Assembly: GCA_963383645.1 (NCBI GenBank)
Contig: OY726567.1
Coordinates: forward strand, 63,643,234 to 63,707,233
DNA: 64,000 nucleotides
DNA from: Muscardinus avellanarius
Taxonomy: Eukaryota > Chordata > Mammalia > Rodentia > Gliridae
Reading direction: 5' to 3'
The notes below the pieces were generated by a model, which saw only the letters and a program-made list of their open reading frames with translations, was not told the origin of the DNA and made no database searches. The number at the start of each line of letters is the position of its first letter. Positions within the stretch are counted from its first letter, which is position 1. Made by a program: the position numbers and the translations under genes. Shown piece after piece: positions 1-35,730 of the stretch.

Positions 1-2850
1 TGCATGAATGTGTCAGTGGTAACCTTAATTGTCTCAACACCAGACACTGGCTGACAATTAGGGAGCACTGCACAAGCCTAAGAGCCGGGAGGGGAAAGAT
101 GACAGGCCTCTTAGAGGTGTAGGTAGGAGATCTCTCTCGTTTCAAGAAGCAATCAAGTCTTTTTAGCCACTGGACAGAACTAGCTTCTGAGCTAGAGACA
201 TGAAAACTGACCCCTGGCTTGGCAGGTTTTCTGCCCTCCCTTGCTTCCCCGGGCAGCAGCCCAGGTCCAGAGACAGGATTGGGATAGTAACATCTTCCTG
301 GAAAGAGTGGCCATGTCCTGCAGTTTAGAAACTAATCAGAGTCCAATGGAAGAACTGGGTGAAAATGTTTGAAGTTTGTTAATGTAGACCCTGAGGAAAA
401 GAGGGCAAGGCCTAGGAATATGGCAAGTGTTGCTTACAGAGCCATCCTAGGGTGTTGCAGTGTAGAAATAAGATGATCTTCATGCTGACATTTTCCCCAG
501 GGTGGGCAGCAGGGAAAAGGGAAGACTCGTCCTGTGGACATTCTGCCTAGTGCTTGGGATGATGGCTCCAATGTAACAGCAACATGGGATCCTGCATTAA
601 AAGTGCAAATATTAATCACATGGTGCCTCAGGAAATGGAGATGGGGAATGAAGAAGTTGGGGTAAAATAAATGAGGAGAATGCGGCTAGCCAGGTGAGAA
701 TGACAGAAACGTTCCTCCTCCTCAGAACATTGGTGCATCCCTGCAAAGATGCCCAAACACAGGGGCCTGTGGAGGTTTCTAGGCTTATCATCACCCAGTG
801 GGACAGAGGAGCCTGGTGTCTTCCCTCCATCCACTCTGATGACAGGCAGACTGTGTCCTTGGTGTGAAATAGGCACGTCCTTGTGATTCTCACTGATGGG
901 GAATACATCTGTAGCTCATGTACCACAGGCGGATCCTGCACTTAGTAAATGCAGCACAGTCCCAGGGCTCTGCCTGAATCCCTACTCATTAGCTAAAGGA
1001 ACCAAATAGTGCCACAAACTCACCTGCACCCAGATGGTCTGGGGCAAAGCAGCACAAGGACCAAGTGAACAAGCTGCTGAGGAAAAGCCAGCCAAAGATG
1101 TGCACACATACAAAAAGAAGACAAAATTTGTGAATTTCAGTGAATGGTGCTGTAAAAGGAACTGAGACAACCTGGGCAACTGTTGCTTTGGTCCTGGAAG
1201 GAGGATAAAGTGGGCCATGGAGCTTACCTTGACTCCACTTGGTCTCTTCAGCATGACCAGCTGCAGGATGAAGGGCCTGGAGGAGCAAATGTCAGCTCTG
1301 ACAGGGAGGGCACAGCTTGCAGAGCAAGGAAAGCCTGCAGCCTGCTCCTAACAATGTGCCCGCCCACGTCTATCACTTGATTTGATTATCCCAAGTTCAT
1401 AGAAGCGATTACTCCATCTCCTCTGACAGAACTTCTTCAGGAAAGCACTTGAACTGGACTTTCCATCTCAGGCTGTTTCTGCGATCCTCTGCCAAATGTT
1501 GCAATGCTTCAATCTGCCTTCACCCATCCGTGACTGTCACACAGATCACTGCCCAATCCCCAAACCACATCTCAACACCGAGCCCATCCTGGGATCCATC
1601 ACAGCACCTCCTTGTCCTGATCTTCACTTTACCAGCCACCCAATCCTGCAGCCTCAATATATCCCAGGGCTTTGTTACATACACCCAATTCCAGACCCCC
1701 ATCTCCAAGGTACAGCACATCCTTGGTCCCTAACATCATTCTTAGAAGAGACAAAGTGAGCTAAGGTGTTTAAGGAAGAACATTTTGAATTTAGTTGGCA
1801 GATAAGTCACTGGGCATCTTGTTAACATGTGGGTCCCAATTTATTAGGTCTGGACCAGGGCCAGGGAGCCAGCATTGCTAACAAGCCTTCCAGAGATGCT
1901 GTGGCTGCTGAGGCTGACAGACTGCACTGAGGATCAGGATGGCTGAGCTTCTGATTCATGTTAGACTTGCCTGTGTGCACACGATGTCATTTCCATAGCC
2001 ATGGTTCTGCACTGGAAGCTTCTGTCTTGGAGCATATATAGCAATGTCTGAAGATTCTTTGGGTCTCCATTCTCATCCACCAGGCCCAGCGTGGTCAACT
2101 AAACAGACGGGGCTTGGGAACGTGAAGGTGGAGCCTGTGAAATCGCCCTGTCGCCGCATTCCACATTTCCTTCTCACTTATCTGAGGCTCATCACCAAAG
2201 TGTCAATTCTTGTGAGTCCCTTTGCCACAGACACACTGTTCTAAGTCCTTTGCCCTTTTTCTCTGGGGCTCTTTTGCCCCTCATATCAGACAGAATTTGT
2301 GTGACCTTTTAAGAATGCAAAAAGGAAGGAAGAAGATCATGCCTCCCTCAGAAACACTTTGTAGAAGCCACACATGCCACTTTTGTTCATATCCTCTTGG
2401 CCAGAATTTAGTCCCAACTCCACACCAAACTTCAACAGACAAAAGGAAAATGCCTGGACTCTAGGCAGTTGTGTGTGCAGCTAAAAATCACAGCTTAAGA
2501 ACAAAAATAGAGCAGCTATTGTGAAATGCTTCCATATTAGTATATCCCTTTACTGCTCCTTACAGCCTTCATTACCTTGGAGAAAGGCCCCAGCCTGTCT
2601 TCCCAACACACAGGAACTGGCGCACATAGTGTGCAGACAATCCAGAGCTAGCCTGACTGTGCCATGCAGGGTTTCCACTCTGCAGTACTGACTCAAGTTG
2701 GTCTACCCTGTAGACAGCTGCATTCCTAAGGAACCAGGAGGATTTCTCACTGGGACACATACTGTAACAGCTCCAGGACTAGGTCTCCTTGAGAAGGACA
2801 GAGATATGTCCCTGAAGTGGTATCCCTCCTCCATGCTGATGACTCAGACC
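1..2850. other. intergenic DNA downstream of PPP2R1A, no gene recognised
   Basis: Short open frames occur on both strands, but none shows a recognisable family, a full start-to-stop gene layout or a repeat pattern. Old unclassified repeats probably contribute. Confidence 0.5.
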
Positions 2851-2854
2851 AGAG

Positions 2855-3297
2855 GACCCACTATATCTAGACCTTTATTTCTGTGAAAATGGAGAGGGGG
2901 AGGAATAAAACAAAAATGACACAGCTGACAAAAAAGAACCACTGGGTGGAGGGTGATGGGAGAAACGGAAGTGGGTAAGTAGGTGAGGGAGGGTTCCCAT
3001 TACAGCAGCGGGAGCCAGTCACTTGGGATGCTCACATTTCTCCCCAACATGGGCAGGAATGGCCCCTTCTTCCCAGGGTTACTGCCCTGTCCCACTTTGT
3101 GCTCCCTCAGTCCCTTGGGAGGTGAGCAGTGAGTCTTCCCAGGCTAGGGAGAGGAGGAACCGTGCTGGGGGAAGGGGCCTGGGTCAGACCATGCACAGGG
3201 AGTGACAGTCAATAGGCCCCCCACTGTCTCCCTGAGGGAGGCGCTTGGGGGGTTGGAGGGTGGACATCAGAGGCCGGCATTGGCTCCTCTTCCAGCA
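2855..3297 (-). other. PPP2R1A: PPP2R1A 3' untranslated region
   Basis: Sequence after the TGA continues as a C-rich untranslated region resembling the known PPP2R1A 3'UTR (GATGCTGGAAGAGGAGC at its start, as recalled for human). The AATAAA at 2874-2879 sets the end at roughly 2855. The exact cleavage site is inferred. Confidence 0.8.
2874..2879 (-). terminator. PPP2R1A: poly(A) signal AATAAA of PPP2R1A
   Basis: A canonical AATAAA hexamer on the minus strand about 420 bp after the stop codon, within ACAGAAATAAAGGTC. Confidence 0.8.
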
Positions 3298-27470
<24,173 letters not shown>

Positions 27471-28006
27471 GATATCGTGTGGGAACCCGGGCTGTCCGCA
27501 GGCTTAGGCTTTGTTGAGCAGTGATTTCGCTGGCTGTCTGGTCTTCTCCCGGCCACTTTGTGCAGAAGGAGGAGGCAGTGAGTCGGATTTATGTTGAGGC
27601 CCAGGGAAAGGGCGATTTGCTTTGATTAAACCCAGCCCTCGGGCCGATATTCGCTAGGCACACGCCCCCACCTCCGCTTTGCCCTTCAGTAGTCCTGGGA
27701 AAGCCTGAGCATTTCTTGCTTTTTCGTACCAAGCAGCTGTACCTGGTGTTGAGAGTGCCGTTCCCATTCGCTTGTCAGATGTGTACACAGCCCTCTTCCT
27801 TGCCTCTCCTTGAGACAAGATATTTCAGACTCATCTTGAACTGTCACAGATCAAATATTTAAGGCACCTTCGTTCCTTTAGACAGCGTTACTTAGGCGCC
27901 ACAGTGGGGCCCCAGTGTTTGGTGCTTGCTTCTAGGTTGACAATGGTTCTAGGCTATTCAGCGGGTAACTCGAAAAAAAATAAAGTGCATTTCAGAAGTC
28001 ATGAGT

Positions 28007-28210
28007 TCAGCCAGGTGTGGTGGCACGTGCTTTGTCAGAAGCTGAGAAAGGAAGGTCACAGGTTCGAGGACAGCCCCAGCAAACAATGAAACTCTCATTA
28101 ACCTAGCGAGACCCTGTTTCCAAATAAAAATAAAATAGGGCTGAGGGTGTAGCTTAGAGGTAGAATGCCTCTGGGTTCAATCCCCAGTATCACAAAATAA
28201 ACTTAAAAAA
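28007..28210 (+). repeat. B1-dID-type SINE
   Basis: CAGCCAGGTGTGGTGGCACG head and GTGTAGCTTAGAGGTAGAAT with CAATCCCCAGTATC tail. It has an internal deletion after the first 30 bp. Confidence 0.85.
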
Positions 28211-28539
28211 AGAAACCGTGAGTTCGTATTGATGGTCATGAATGTGCGTTATTTGTGCCGATTCAAATAAAAGCTCCTAGGGTTTTCACTTACCACGTTT
28301 TGATTTTATACTTAAACTCTTACATATATATGTATAGATATGTATATTAAAATATATATAATTAAAAGTCTTAGTTTTTAGTTACATTGACAATGGTTTG
28401 TATTTGGGTATATGCATATAATTATATAATAGTTAAAATTATGTTTTAGTATGATTTTACTCTTGTAAATATTAAACTAGTTTATAAAATATAGAATACA
28501 AATGTCATATAACTACATATTCTACTGGTTTTTTGTTTG

Positions 28540-28760
28540 TTTGTTTGTTTTTTGTTTTGCAGCACTGCAGATTGAACCCAGGGGCGTTCTACATCTAAGC
28601 TACACCTCCAGCTCTGTTTTGTTATTTATTTTGAAACAGGATATCACTAAATTGCAGAGGGCCTCACAAAATAGCTGAGGCTGGCTGCAAACATGCAATC
28701 CTCCTGTCTCAGCCTCCCAAGTACTGGAATTACAAGCATATGCCACCTCACCCAGCTTTA
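28540..28760 (-). repeat. B1-dID-type SINE
   Basis: GATTGAACCCAGGGGCGTTC near the start and GCATATGCCACCTCACCCAG at the end, with a T-rich lead. Confidence 0.85.
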
Positions 28761-31200
28761 CATATTCTATATATTAGGGAAGTATATTAAAATATATTTA
28801 AACATTATATTATATTAAAAATATTTTAAGCATAGTTTGAAAATAACCAACAGAATTACTAATCAGTCTGTTGATTATAGCTTAACATCTATTCATAGTT
28901 TCTTTTGACTTTAAGAAATTTCCCCCGTGGGGATGTATAGACAAACACTGTGTTTTAAAGTGGGTTTTTCTCTTTTTTATATGGTTTTGTCCACAACTTG
29001 ACATAAAGTCCCAATGGCATCAGGGAAAGTTTTTTTTTTTTTTTTTTTGAGGGATAATAGTAGAAAGGGCTGTGTTAAAGCAAAGGTGTCCTATAAGTAA
29101 GCCTGGTAGAAAAAATAGTAGATCTAAGAGCTTAGAGAATTAGCCAGAGTTTGTAGAATGTATATCTAGACTTTCAGGGTTACATTGGTAGAACTAGAAG
29201 TCTAACTCTCTAGGAGTAATGTTAGACCTATCTGATAACTGGGTTACATATGGAATAAGTGGGCATGTACCATTTGTTATAATGAGAAGACAGAAGGGAA
29301 ACAAATGGAGGCCTAGAGAAGAGTATATAGATTGAGTGGATCTGGGCTGCATGGTAGAGTCCCTAGCCTGGATGCCAGAAGGTGGGGCAGGGTTTTTCTC
29401 CTTTGTATTTCTTCCCCCACCCTGAAGAACTGTTTGTACCCTTTGATCACTCTGTGGTGCAGTCCTGGAACTCTCATCTGGAAGGCACACTCTCATTCAG
29501 CTGCTCCAGACAACCCCAGCAACAGTGTTTCATATAATGGCCAACCATTTCTCTGCTGTGAGGACACTTGGTGCCCAGGGATGATCTCCAGCTGGATTCC
29601 ATGTGGCAAAGATTCTATTCCTACCTCCTGTGTGGGCTGGAGCATCTGTTTTTCTATTACTTGCTGATTCTTTTTCATACTAAATGTCAGTCTAAGAGAT
29701 ATCTTAGGATTCTCATCCTTCTTGAGAATAAGGTTGAGCAGGACAGGGATCCGAGTGAGGAGTGTAACTTTTGTCCAAAACTTTCAATCTATGTCTGTTG
29801 TTGTAGTTGGCTCTAGGAAAAATTCTCGTGTGTTTCAGTGGTCCTGGAAAAGATTATTAAAGGGGCAAAGGATTCCCACAAAAGAACAGAGTCCAGCATC
29901 ATCTGTTAATAAGTCATCGTTCAGTGTCCACAGTCTCTAGGCTAAGCCTTTACCAAGGTACTGCTCTGCAGAGCAATGAAGAGCCCCTGAAAGTTTATGA
30001 TCATTTTTGAAAGATGAAGCTATGGTCTCAGGGAAAAGAACCCTCTCTCATGGAGCATTATGCTCCTGGGGGATGACAGCAAGGGCCACTAACAGCAGAC
30101 AGTCTAGAGTCATGCACAGATCAGCCTTCTTTGAGTTTCTTAAAAAGGAAATTAATGTACTTATATGTATATATGTATATATTTTATTGTACATATTATT
30201 TGCATTTATATGTATATGTATGTATGTATACATGTAATTAAATCTACTTCACAAAGGAAAAGTAGGGAAAGATTATAGACTTTCATTAGTCTGATGAAGA
30301 AAAAAACAATGTATTTATGAATAATAAAAATCTTACTTGCTTAGAAAGAGGACAGTGATAATTGTGTTGCAGTTCCTTATTCTTTGTTTTTCAATGCCTG
30401 AGGAAACAGAATGGCCCAAGTGGAGCATTCAAAGGTAAAGTTCTGCCTGTTCAGTCCTAGGCTCTCCAGGGGTTAACAAAAAAGTTAACCTGCTTTTTCC
30501 ATAGGATCCCAAGACCCCAAATCTCTGAAGATGTCAACTCACGGGCCTGACCATCTTAGACAGAAAGAAGATGGACTGTATAAGAAGGAATCAGAACCTG
30601 GGACAGTTCTCCTGCAGTGTGGTCGGCCAGTCCACAAGAGCTGAATGATGGTAGCCTGCAATATGTCTTACCAGTGGGCAGGTAGCATGAGACGAAGTGG
30701 TTAGTTTGGGAGAAAGAACTTCTAAGTGCTGACTTGGGCATGATGTACTATCTCCTTAGTCTCGGATTCTTCCTTTGATATGGCTCCTGGCCTGCACAAT
30801 CACAGACACAATGCACATCTCACAGTGGGTACTGCATATATATAATGTAGTAACTGTAACATACTGGTCTGCAGATCAGCACCATGATGAAGGCTTAGCC
30901 TAGAGGACTTGGACATGGAAGATGACTTGTGAACAGGTGATGCTGGACCCTGATTTTTTGCCGGAATCCTTTGTCATCCTCAGTAATCTGCGGGACCACT
31001 GAAACATGCTAGAATTTTTCCTGGAGCCATCTTCAACACATACATAGTTTGAAAGTTTTAGGCAAAAGCTCCATTCCTCACCCTGATCCCTGCCTTGCCT
31101 GTAGGTGAGCCATCCTATTATAGGAATAGGCCATCAAACATTGTATCCTAATTCCTCAAACACTCAGAGTCTAGCCTTGTAGGAATCCACCTGCACAAGA
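28760..31200. other. AT-rich intergenic stretch, no gene recognised
   Basis: Mostly AT-rich, with a poly(T) run at about 29027-29048 and TATG-rich sequence near 30160-30235. The block at 29190-29960 could be an unclassified LTR, but no family was recognised. Confidence 0.4.
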
Positions 31201-31214
31201 ACATTCTCACTTTC

Positions 31215-31350
31215 CTATTTTATTTTTAAAACAAGATCTCAAGTTCTGAGGGCCTTGCTAAGTTGCTGAGGCTGGCTTCAAACCTGTGATCCTATTATCT
31301 CAGCTTCCCAAATATTAAGATTACAGGCATGCACCACTGTGCCTGCCTCT
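31215..31350 (-). repeat. B1-dID-type SINE fragment
   Basis: GGCCTTGCTAAGTTGCTGAG through CATGCACCACTGTGCCTGCC is the B1-like half in reverse. Confidence 0.75.
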
Positions 31351-31702
31351 AATCAATTCTTTAAAGGTCCAGTAAATCTTAGAGTACTGTAAGTCCAGTT
31401 AATTAGTGCCTATGCACTTTGTTAGCTTACAGAATATACTTTTAAATGGATCAAAAGAAGTCCAGATATTGTTCAAAGCCCAATGATAAGGGTATGGTTG
31501 AAGTGCTGTCCACCACTATTCACCAACTAGATAGTGTTTAACCTGAAGATTCTAGGAAGAACAAGACATCCATGACCCACTCTGTGCTTCACAATAAAAG
31601 AATCAAGCTTTCTAAGCTGATGCCATCCCACATGCTTTTTATGTTCATCACTCACAAAAGTCTTATATGAAATAAGAACCATGAATCCAGGTGTGGTGAC
31701 AC

Positions 31703-32455
31703 TGTTATGTCAGTCCATTATCCGCCAATGATCACCAGGAGCCGAGTCCGATGTAAGAAGGCATAAGGGCTGTTTTTTTTTTTTTTTTTCCCTTCGGGTC
31801 TGGGGATGGAACCCAGGGGCATTTGACCTCCGAGCTGCACCCCCTACCTTATTTTTTATTCTTTATTTTGAGACCGGGTCTCACTGAGTTGCAGAGGGCC
31901 TCACTAAGTAGCTGAGGCTGTCCGCGAACGGCAATCCTCCAGTCTCAGCCTCCCGAATGCTTGGCGTGCACCACCACACCCGGCCATAAGGGCTGTTTAT
32001 TCAAGCTCAAGCTTGGTCTCTCCATGCGCACCAACACAGTGGTCACAGGGGAGAGCCCTTTGCCCCCCCAAGAACAAAGCTTATATCCCCTAAGAAAGGC
32101 CGCCCAACCCATCTTTGCATTGATTGGATATTTTCAAGTCTGCTGCCCACCCCCATTGGCTTAGCTTTTATGTCTTGGGAAGCTTATCTCAGGAATGTAC
32201 AGGATGGGTGGGGGTCTCTAACTCCAGGCAGAGTGACCTTGCCTGGGATACCTGCGAATTCCAGACCCAGAGATACTCTGCACCGATTGGCTGTTGCTAG
32301 GGAAAGATCAGATAGGCGCAGTTAGCAGCTGTTTTCCAGGGAATAGGGCAAAGGTTACAGGGAATCAGGAACTTAATTTTGGACAGAAACTTAGGCCTAC
32401 TGTACTTAAAGCTTTAACTGAAGCCTGTCATGGCGTCACTTTGGTCCTTCAATAC
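31703..32455 (-). mobile_element. solo LTR of an endogenous retrovirus, nested in a SINE
   Basis: On the minus strand it reads as an LTR about 530 bp long once its internal SINE is removed. It has a TATA-like GATATAAGC near 32080 and a poly(A) signal AATAAA at 31996-32001. Its final section runs through the sequence ending at TG/CA-type terminus 31703. No internal retroviral genes flank it. The 3' edge on the plus strand is uncertain by a few bases because of an ACAC repeat. Confidence 0.75.
31773..31984 (-). repeat. B1-dID-type SINE inserted into the LTR
   Basis: Poly(T) leader, GGGATGGAACCCAGGGGCAT near the start and CACCACCACACCCGGC at the end. A perfect 11-bp target duplication, CATAAGGGCTG, lies at 31762-31772 and 31985-31995. 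Confidence 0.92.
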
Positions 32456-32982
32456 ACACACTGTAATCCTAGTACTTGAGAGGCTAAGATGGGAGTATCA
32501 CAGGTTCAAGGCCAGCCTCAGTAACTTAGCAAGGCCCTCAGCAATTTAGACCCTATTTCAAATAAAAAATAAAATGTCTAGGAGTATAGGTCAGAGGTAG
32601 AGCACCCCTGGGTTCAACCCCCAGTACCATAAAAAAGAACCGCCATGAACTGGCCCCCCAAATGCATCTCTCACTCTGTGTATGGCCCACTTCTCTCTTA
32701 AGTATGTATTCCTTGTTATCCTAGATAAATCTCTGTCAGTGTCTCTTGCTGGCTCTTGCTGACATTCTTTTCCATCATATAAGCCAAGTATCCCACAAGT
32801 CCTGAATTGTGTTCCACTCTATCTCCCAATAGGAACTGCTCTGGACCCGGCACAGAATTGACCTTTTTCTCATAACAGAATAGCTCACAGAATTCATGCA
32901 AACAGTTTACTCCCAGTTACTTTTACTATAAATAGCAACTGAGGAATAGCCAAACAGAAGTGATGCACAGAGACACATATGG

Positions 32983-33200
32983 GGCCAGGCATGGTGGAGC
33001 ATGACTATAATCCCAGTACTTATCCCAGTACTTGGGAGGCAGAGGCAGAAGGATCACAGGTTCAAGGCCAGACTCAGCAACTTAGCAAGGCCCTTAGCAA
33101 TATAGTGAGACCTTGTTTCAAAATAAATAATAATATAGGACTGGGGGGGGGGTGTCAGATCTAGAAAGCCCCTGGATTCAATCCCTAAAACCACAGAAGC
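32983..33200 (+). repeat. B1-dID-type SINE
   Basis: GCCAGGCATGGTGGAGCATG head. The segment ATCCCAGTACTT is duplicated within the head. Confidence 0.85.
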
Positions 33201-33480
33201 AAACACACAAAAGAAACACGTGGAGAATAGGGAGGAACATGGAGATTTCATGGCATTTAGGATGCTCCTCCACTGGAAAGCTCTAGGAACCCAGTAGTGG
33301 AAGGTGGGTTTGAGAATGAAAGGTTTCATTATGAAGTCAAGACTGATTAAATCATTAGCCACTGGAGACTGAACTCAATCTCTCCAGCCTGTTCCCCCTC
33401 CTAAAGACCGTGGGATCTGGGGCAGAGGCTGAAATTTCCAACCCTCTGATCATGGCTCAGCCTTTACAGAGACCAGCCTC

Positions 33481-33975
33481 TGCCGGAGCCAGCTGGCAAG
33501 AGTACGGGTTCTGAAGAGAGGCGTGAGGATGAAGAATTTTAAATTCTAACATGGGGGAGCCACCAGCCTACTATCTCCACTGGTCGACCCCTGTTCATGG
33601 GTCAATATTTCCTATGGGTTGACAACTACGCCTGGGTCAGTATTCTCTATTGCGTGGACACTCCTGGCCAACACAACTTCTGGGTTAATCTCATCTTTAT
33701 TGCGCCGACCCTGGGTTTGTTTTTCCAGAGGTACTTATACTCAGTTACAGGTCAATCAACATTCTTGTGCCATCACCACCAGAATACAATAAGGACCAAA
33801 TCCAAAACACACATATTACAGATAGGTCAATCAGTACCCTCGTGCCATCACCATCTGATCTTCTCTCAGACCTCTTTGAACTTTTCATAACCCCAAATCT
33901 TGTTGACTCTGGGTGAAGGACAATCAGCTGAGTCAGAGACACCATTCTAGGGGAAAGCCGTAATGGCTCCCCACA
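33481..33975 (-). mobile_element. solo LTR, 495 bp, class-II-like endogenous retrovirus
   Basis: On the minus strand it begins TGTGGGGAGCCATTACGG and ends GGCTCCGGCA. It is flanked by AGCCTC (33475-33480) and AGTCTC (33976-33981), a 6-bp target duplication with one mismatch. It shares order and most sequence with 61075-61569. No retroviral coding sequence is adjacent. Six-bp duplications are typical of ERVK-type and some other ERVs, so the class is an inference. Confidence 0.88.
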
Positions 33976-33981
33976 AGTCTC

Positions 33982-34818
33982 TATCTGGAAGCTCTCTGGA
34001 CTTTGTCTCTTTGAGTTATCTCAATTAGCATGCAAAAGACATCTCGTAGCTCAAAATATTCCAAGGGTCTTAAGAAGCTCTGTGCCAGTAGCTGGGGACA
34101 AAGACTGAACATATTTTTATATAGCACAGACACAATCACTCATTTATTTGATTTTTATTCATGCTTCAAGGGGGTACCTTTCTTCTTTCAGGGCCTATTT
34201 TGAAAACTAGATCTCACCTTCTACCTCCAGAGCCATTGAGATACTGGATGAGATTACCCAGTGAAATTCTCTTTGCTTCTGGTCTCATTTACATAAAAGT
34301 TATCACCTGATCCCTCATTCTCACTTTGTCCAACTTGGCCCACTCAGGTCCCAGTGATTTATTTTCACATCACCTCCCATTATTAAGAAACTCTCCCCCC
34401 ACCACCACCACTTTTAACACAACCTACCTTGTCAAGCCTTTTGGACAGTACCCTTAAAAGTTCATCTCCAGGGATGCCCCATTGCTTTTTCTTTCCTTTC
34501 CCTTCAATGGCCGACTATCCCAGCCTTCTGGAGGCAGGCATCTGCCAAGGGTCTATTCCTCTTCTTTTACATATACTGTGATCATAGGCCGCAGCCTCTC
34601 CTCTCTCTAAGACTCATCTAGATGGTGATGCTACAACCAGACACATCAGAGCCAGTGGCTTCTGTTTCCTTATTCTGAAGCCCAATAGCCCCTGAAAATG
34701 CAATCATAAAGATAATGAATTTCCAGATTTGGGGAGGAGGGAATAATAGAAGGATAAATCATTTACAGAAACAATTGAGGGCATTTAGTTATTCTGGGAA
34801 TAATTTAGACTCACTTAC
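33982..34818. other. intergenic stretch, no gene assigned
   Basis: A short open segment at 34428-34514 (minus) ends at a GTAGGT donor-like site, but nothing recognisable was found. Confidence 0.4.
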
Positions 34819-35002
34819 CAATGAGAAAGCCATCATAGCCACAAAACCTTTTGGCAAACTCTAGGAAAATCAAAGTCATTTCATGATCCTCACTCCTAAA
34901 TCCCAAGATCTTGGAGAACACGAATAGCAGAATGTCAAGAATCAGTTCTCCGCCTAGCATGTCCTTGGTGGCTTCCATCATAATCTCTGGTACTGTTCCC
35001 AA
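34819..35002 (-). other. orphan exon-like open segment, family not recognised
   Basis: On the minus strand, AG at 35004-35003 is followed by 184 nt open in one frame and a strong donor, G/GTAAGTGAG. The frame reads LGTVPEIMMEATKDMLGGEL and closes with RFCGYDGFLI, a peptide of mixed, helix-prone composition. The polypyrimidine tract before the AG is poor. I do not recognise the family. It could be a real exon, a decayed gene fragment or chance. Confidence 0.3.
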
Positions 35003-35544
35003 CTGATATCTTAATATTAATGCTCTCCTGGTCCTTATATAGGCTAAATGATTTTCTTTATTTTGTCAATCCTATCCTTGCCTTAACCTAAGCCCTAACC
35101 CCAGTTCTTGCTTGGAATATGCCTCCTTACAGTTTGTGCATCAGCTTCACATATACCACACTCACCTTCAGTCCTGTATCTTACTCCCTCTCACAGTTCT
35201 ATCCATTCAGGGCCTGTGCAACCCCTCTCCCTAGAGCACAAGATGAGGAATCCAATACCTGGACTTGCAGCTGTTACAGAAGCAGTTGAAAATTTATGGA
35301 GTTGATTATCTATGGTCTGAAAATCTCAGAAAGCATTTTGCCCTCCAGATACCAATCGTCCCCAGTATGTTTAGAACTGTACCTTGCCCCGTGCAGGCAC
35401 AATGGTGTTCTAGATTCCACTGTATACACAAGTGCTTTTGAATATTCCAGATCTTAAATGGCCACCTGTCAAGTAAGAAAGGGAGAAAAAAAAGCAGGTA
35501 ATAAAAAGAGTGGGAAGAGAGATAATGCCTTATTTATTTATTTA

Positions 35545-35730
35545 TTTATTGGTAGTACTAGAGTTCCTAGAAGCCCTTCTACTTCCGGGCTACACTCCCA
35601 GACCTATTTTATATTTTTACTTGGAAACAGGGTCTCTGAAGCCAGCGTGGCTGGCTTCGAACCTGCGCGATCCTCCTGTCTCCGCCTCCCAAGCGCTGAG
35701 ATTACAAGCATTCGCCACCACGCCCGGCGA
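35545..35730 (-). repeat. B1-dID-type SINE
   Basis: TTGGTAGTACTAGAGTTCCT at the start and CATTCGCCACCACGCCCGGC at the end, after a (TTTA)n lead. Confidence 0.9.

Larger units (their letters stand above)
31686..32634 (+). repeat. B1-dID-type SINE split by an LTR
   Basis: The head TCCAGGTGTGGTGACAC is at 31686-31702. The rest, from CTGTAATCCTAGTACTTGAG to CAACCCCCAGTACC, is at about 32461-32630. An imperfect target duplication (AAGAACCATGAA at 31674-31685 and AAGAACCGCCATGAA at 32635-32649) brackets both halves. Confidence 0.85.

Noticed and set aside
980..1290. Possible membrane-protein exons with GTAAGC and GTGAGT donors on the minus strand
   Set aside because: Two short exon-like pieces are visible, but competing frames, no recognisable family and no further exons leave too little support.
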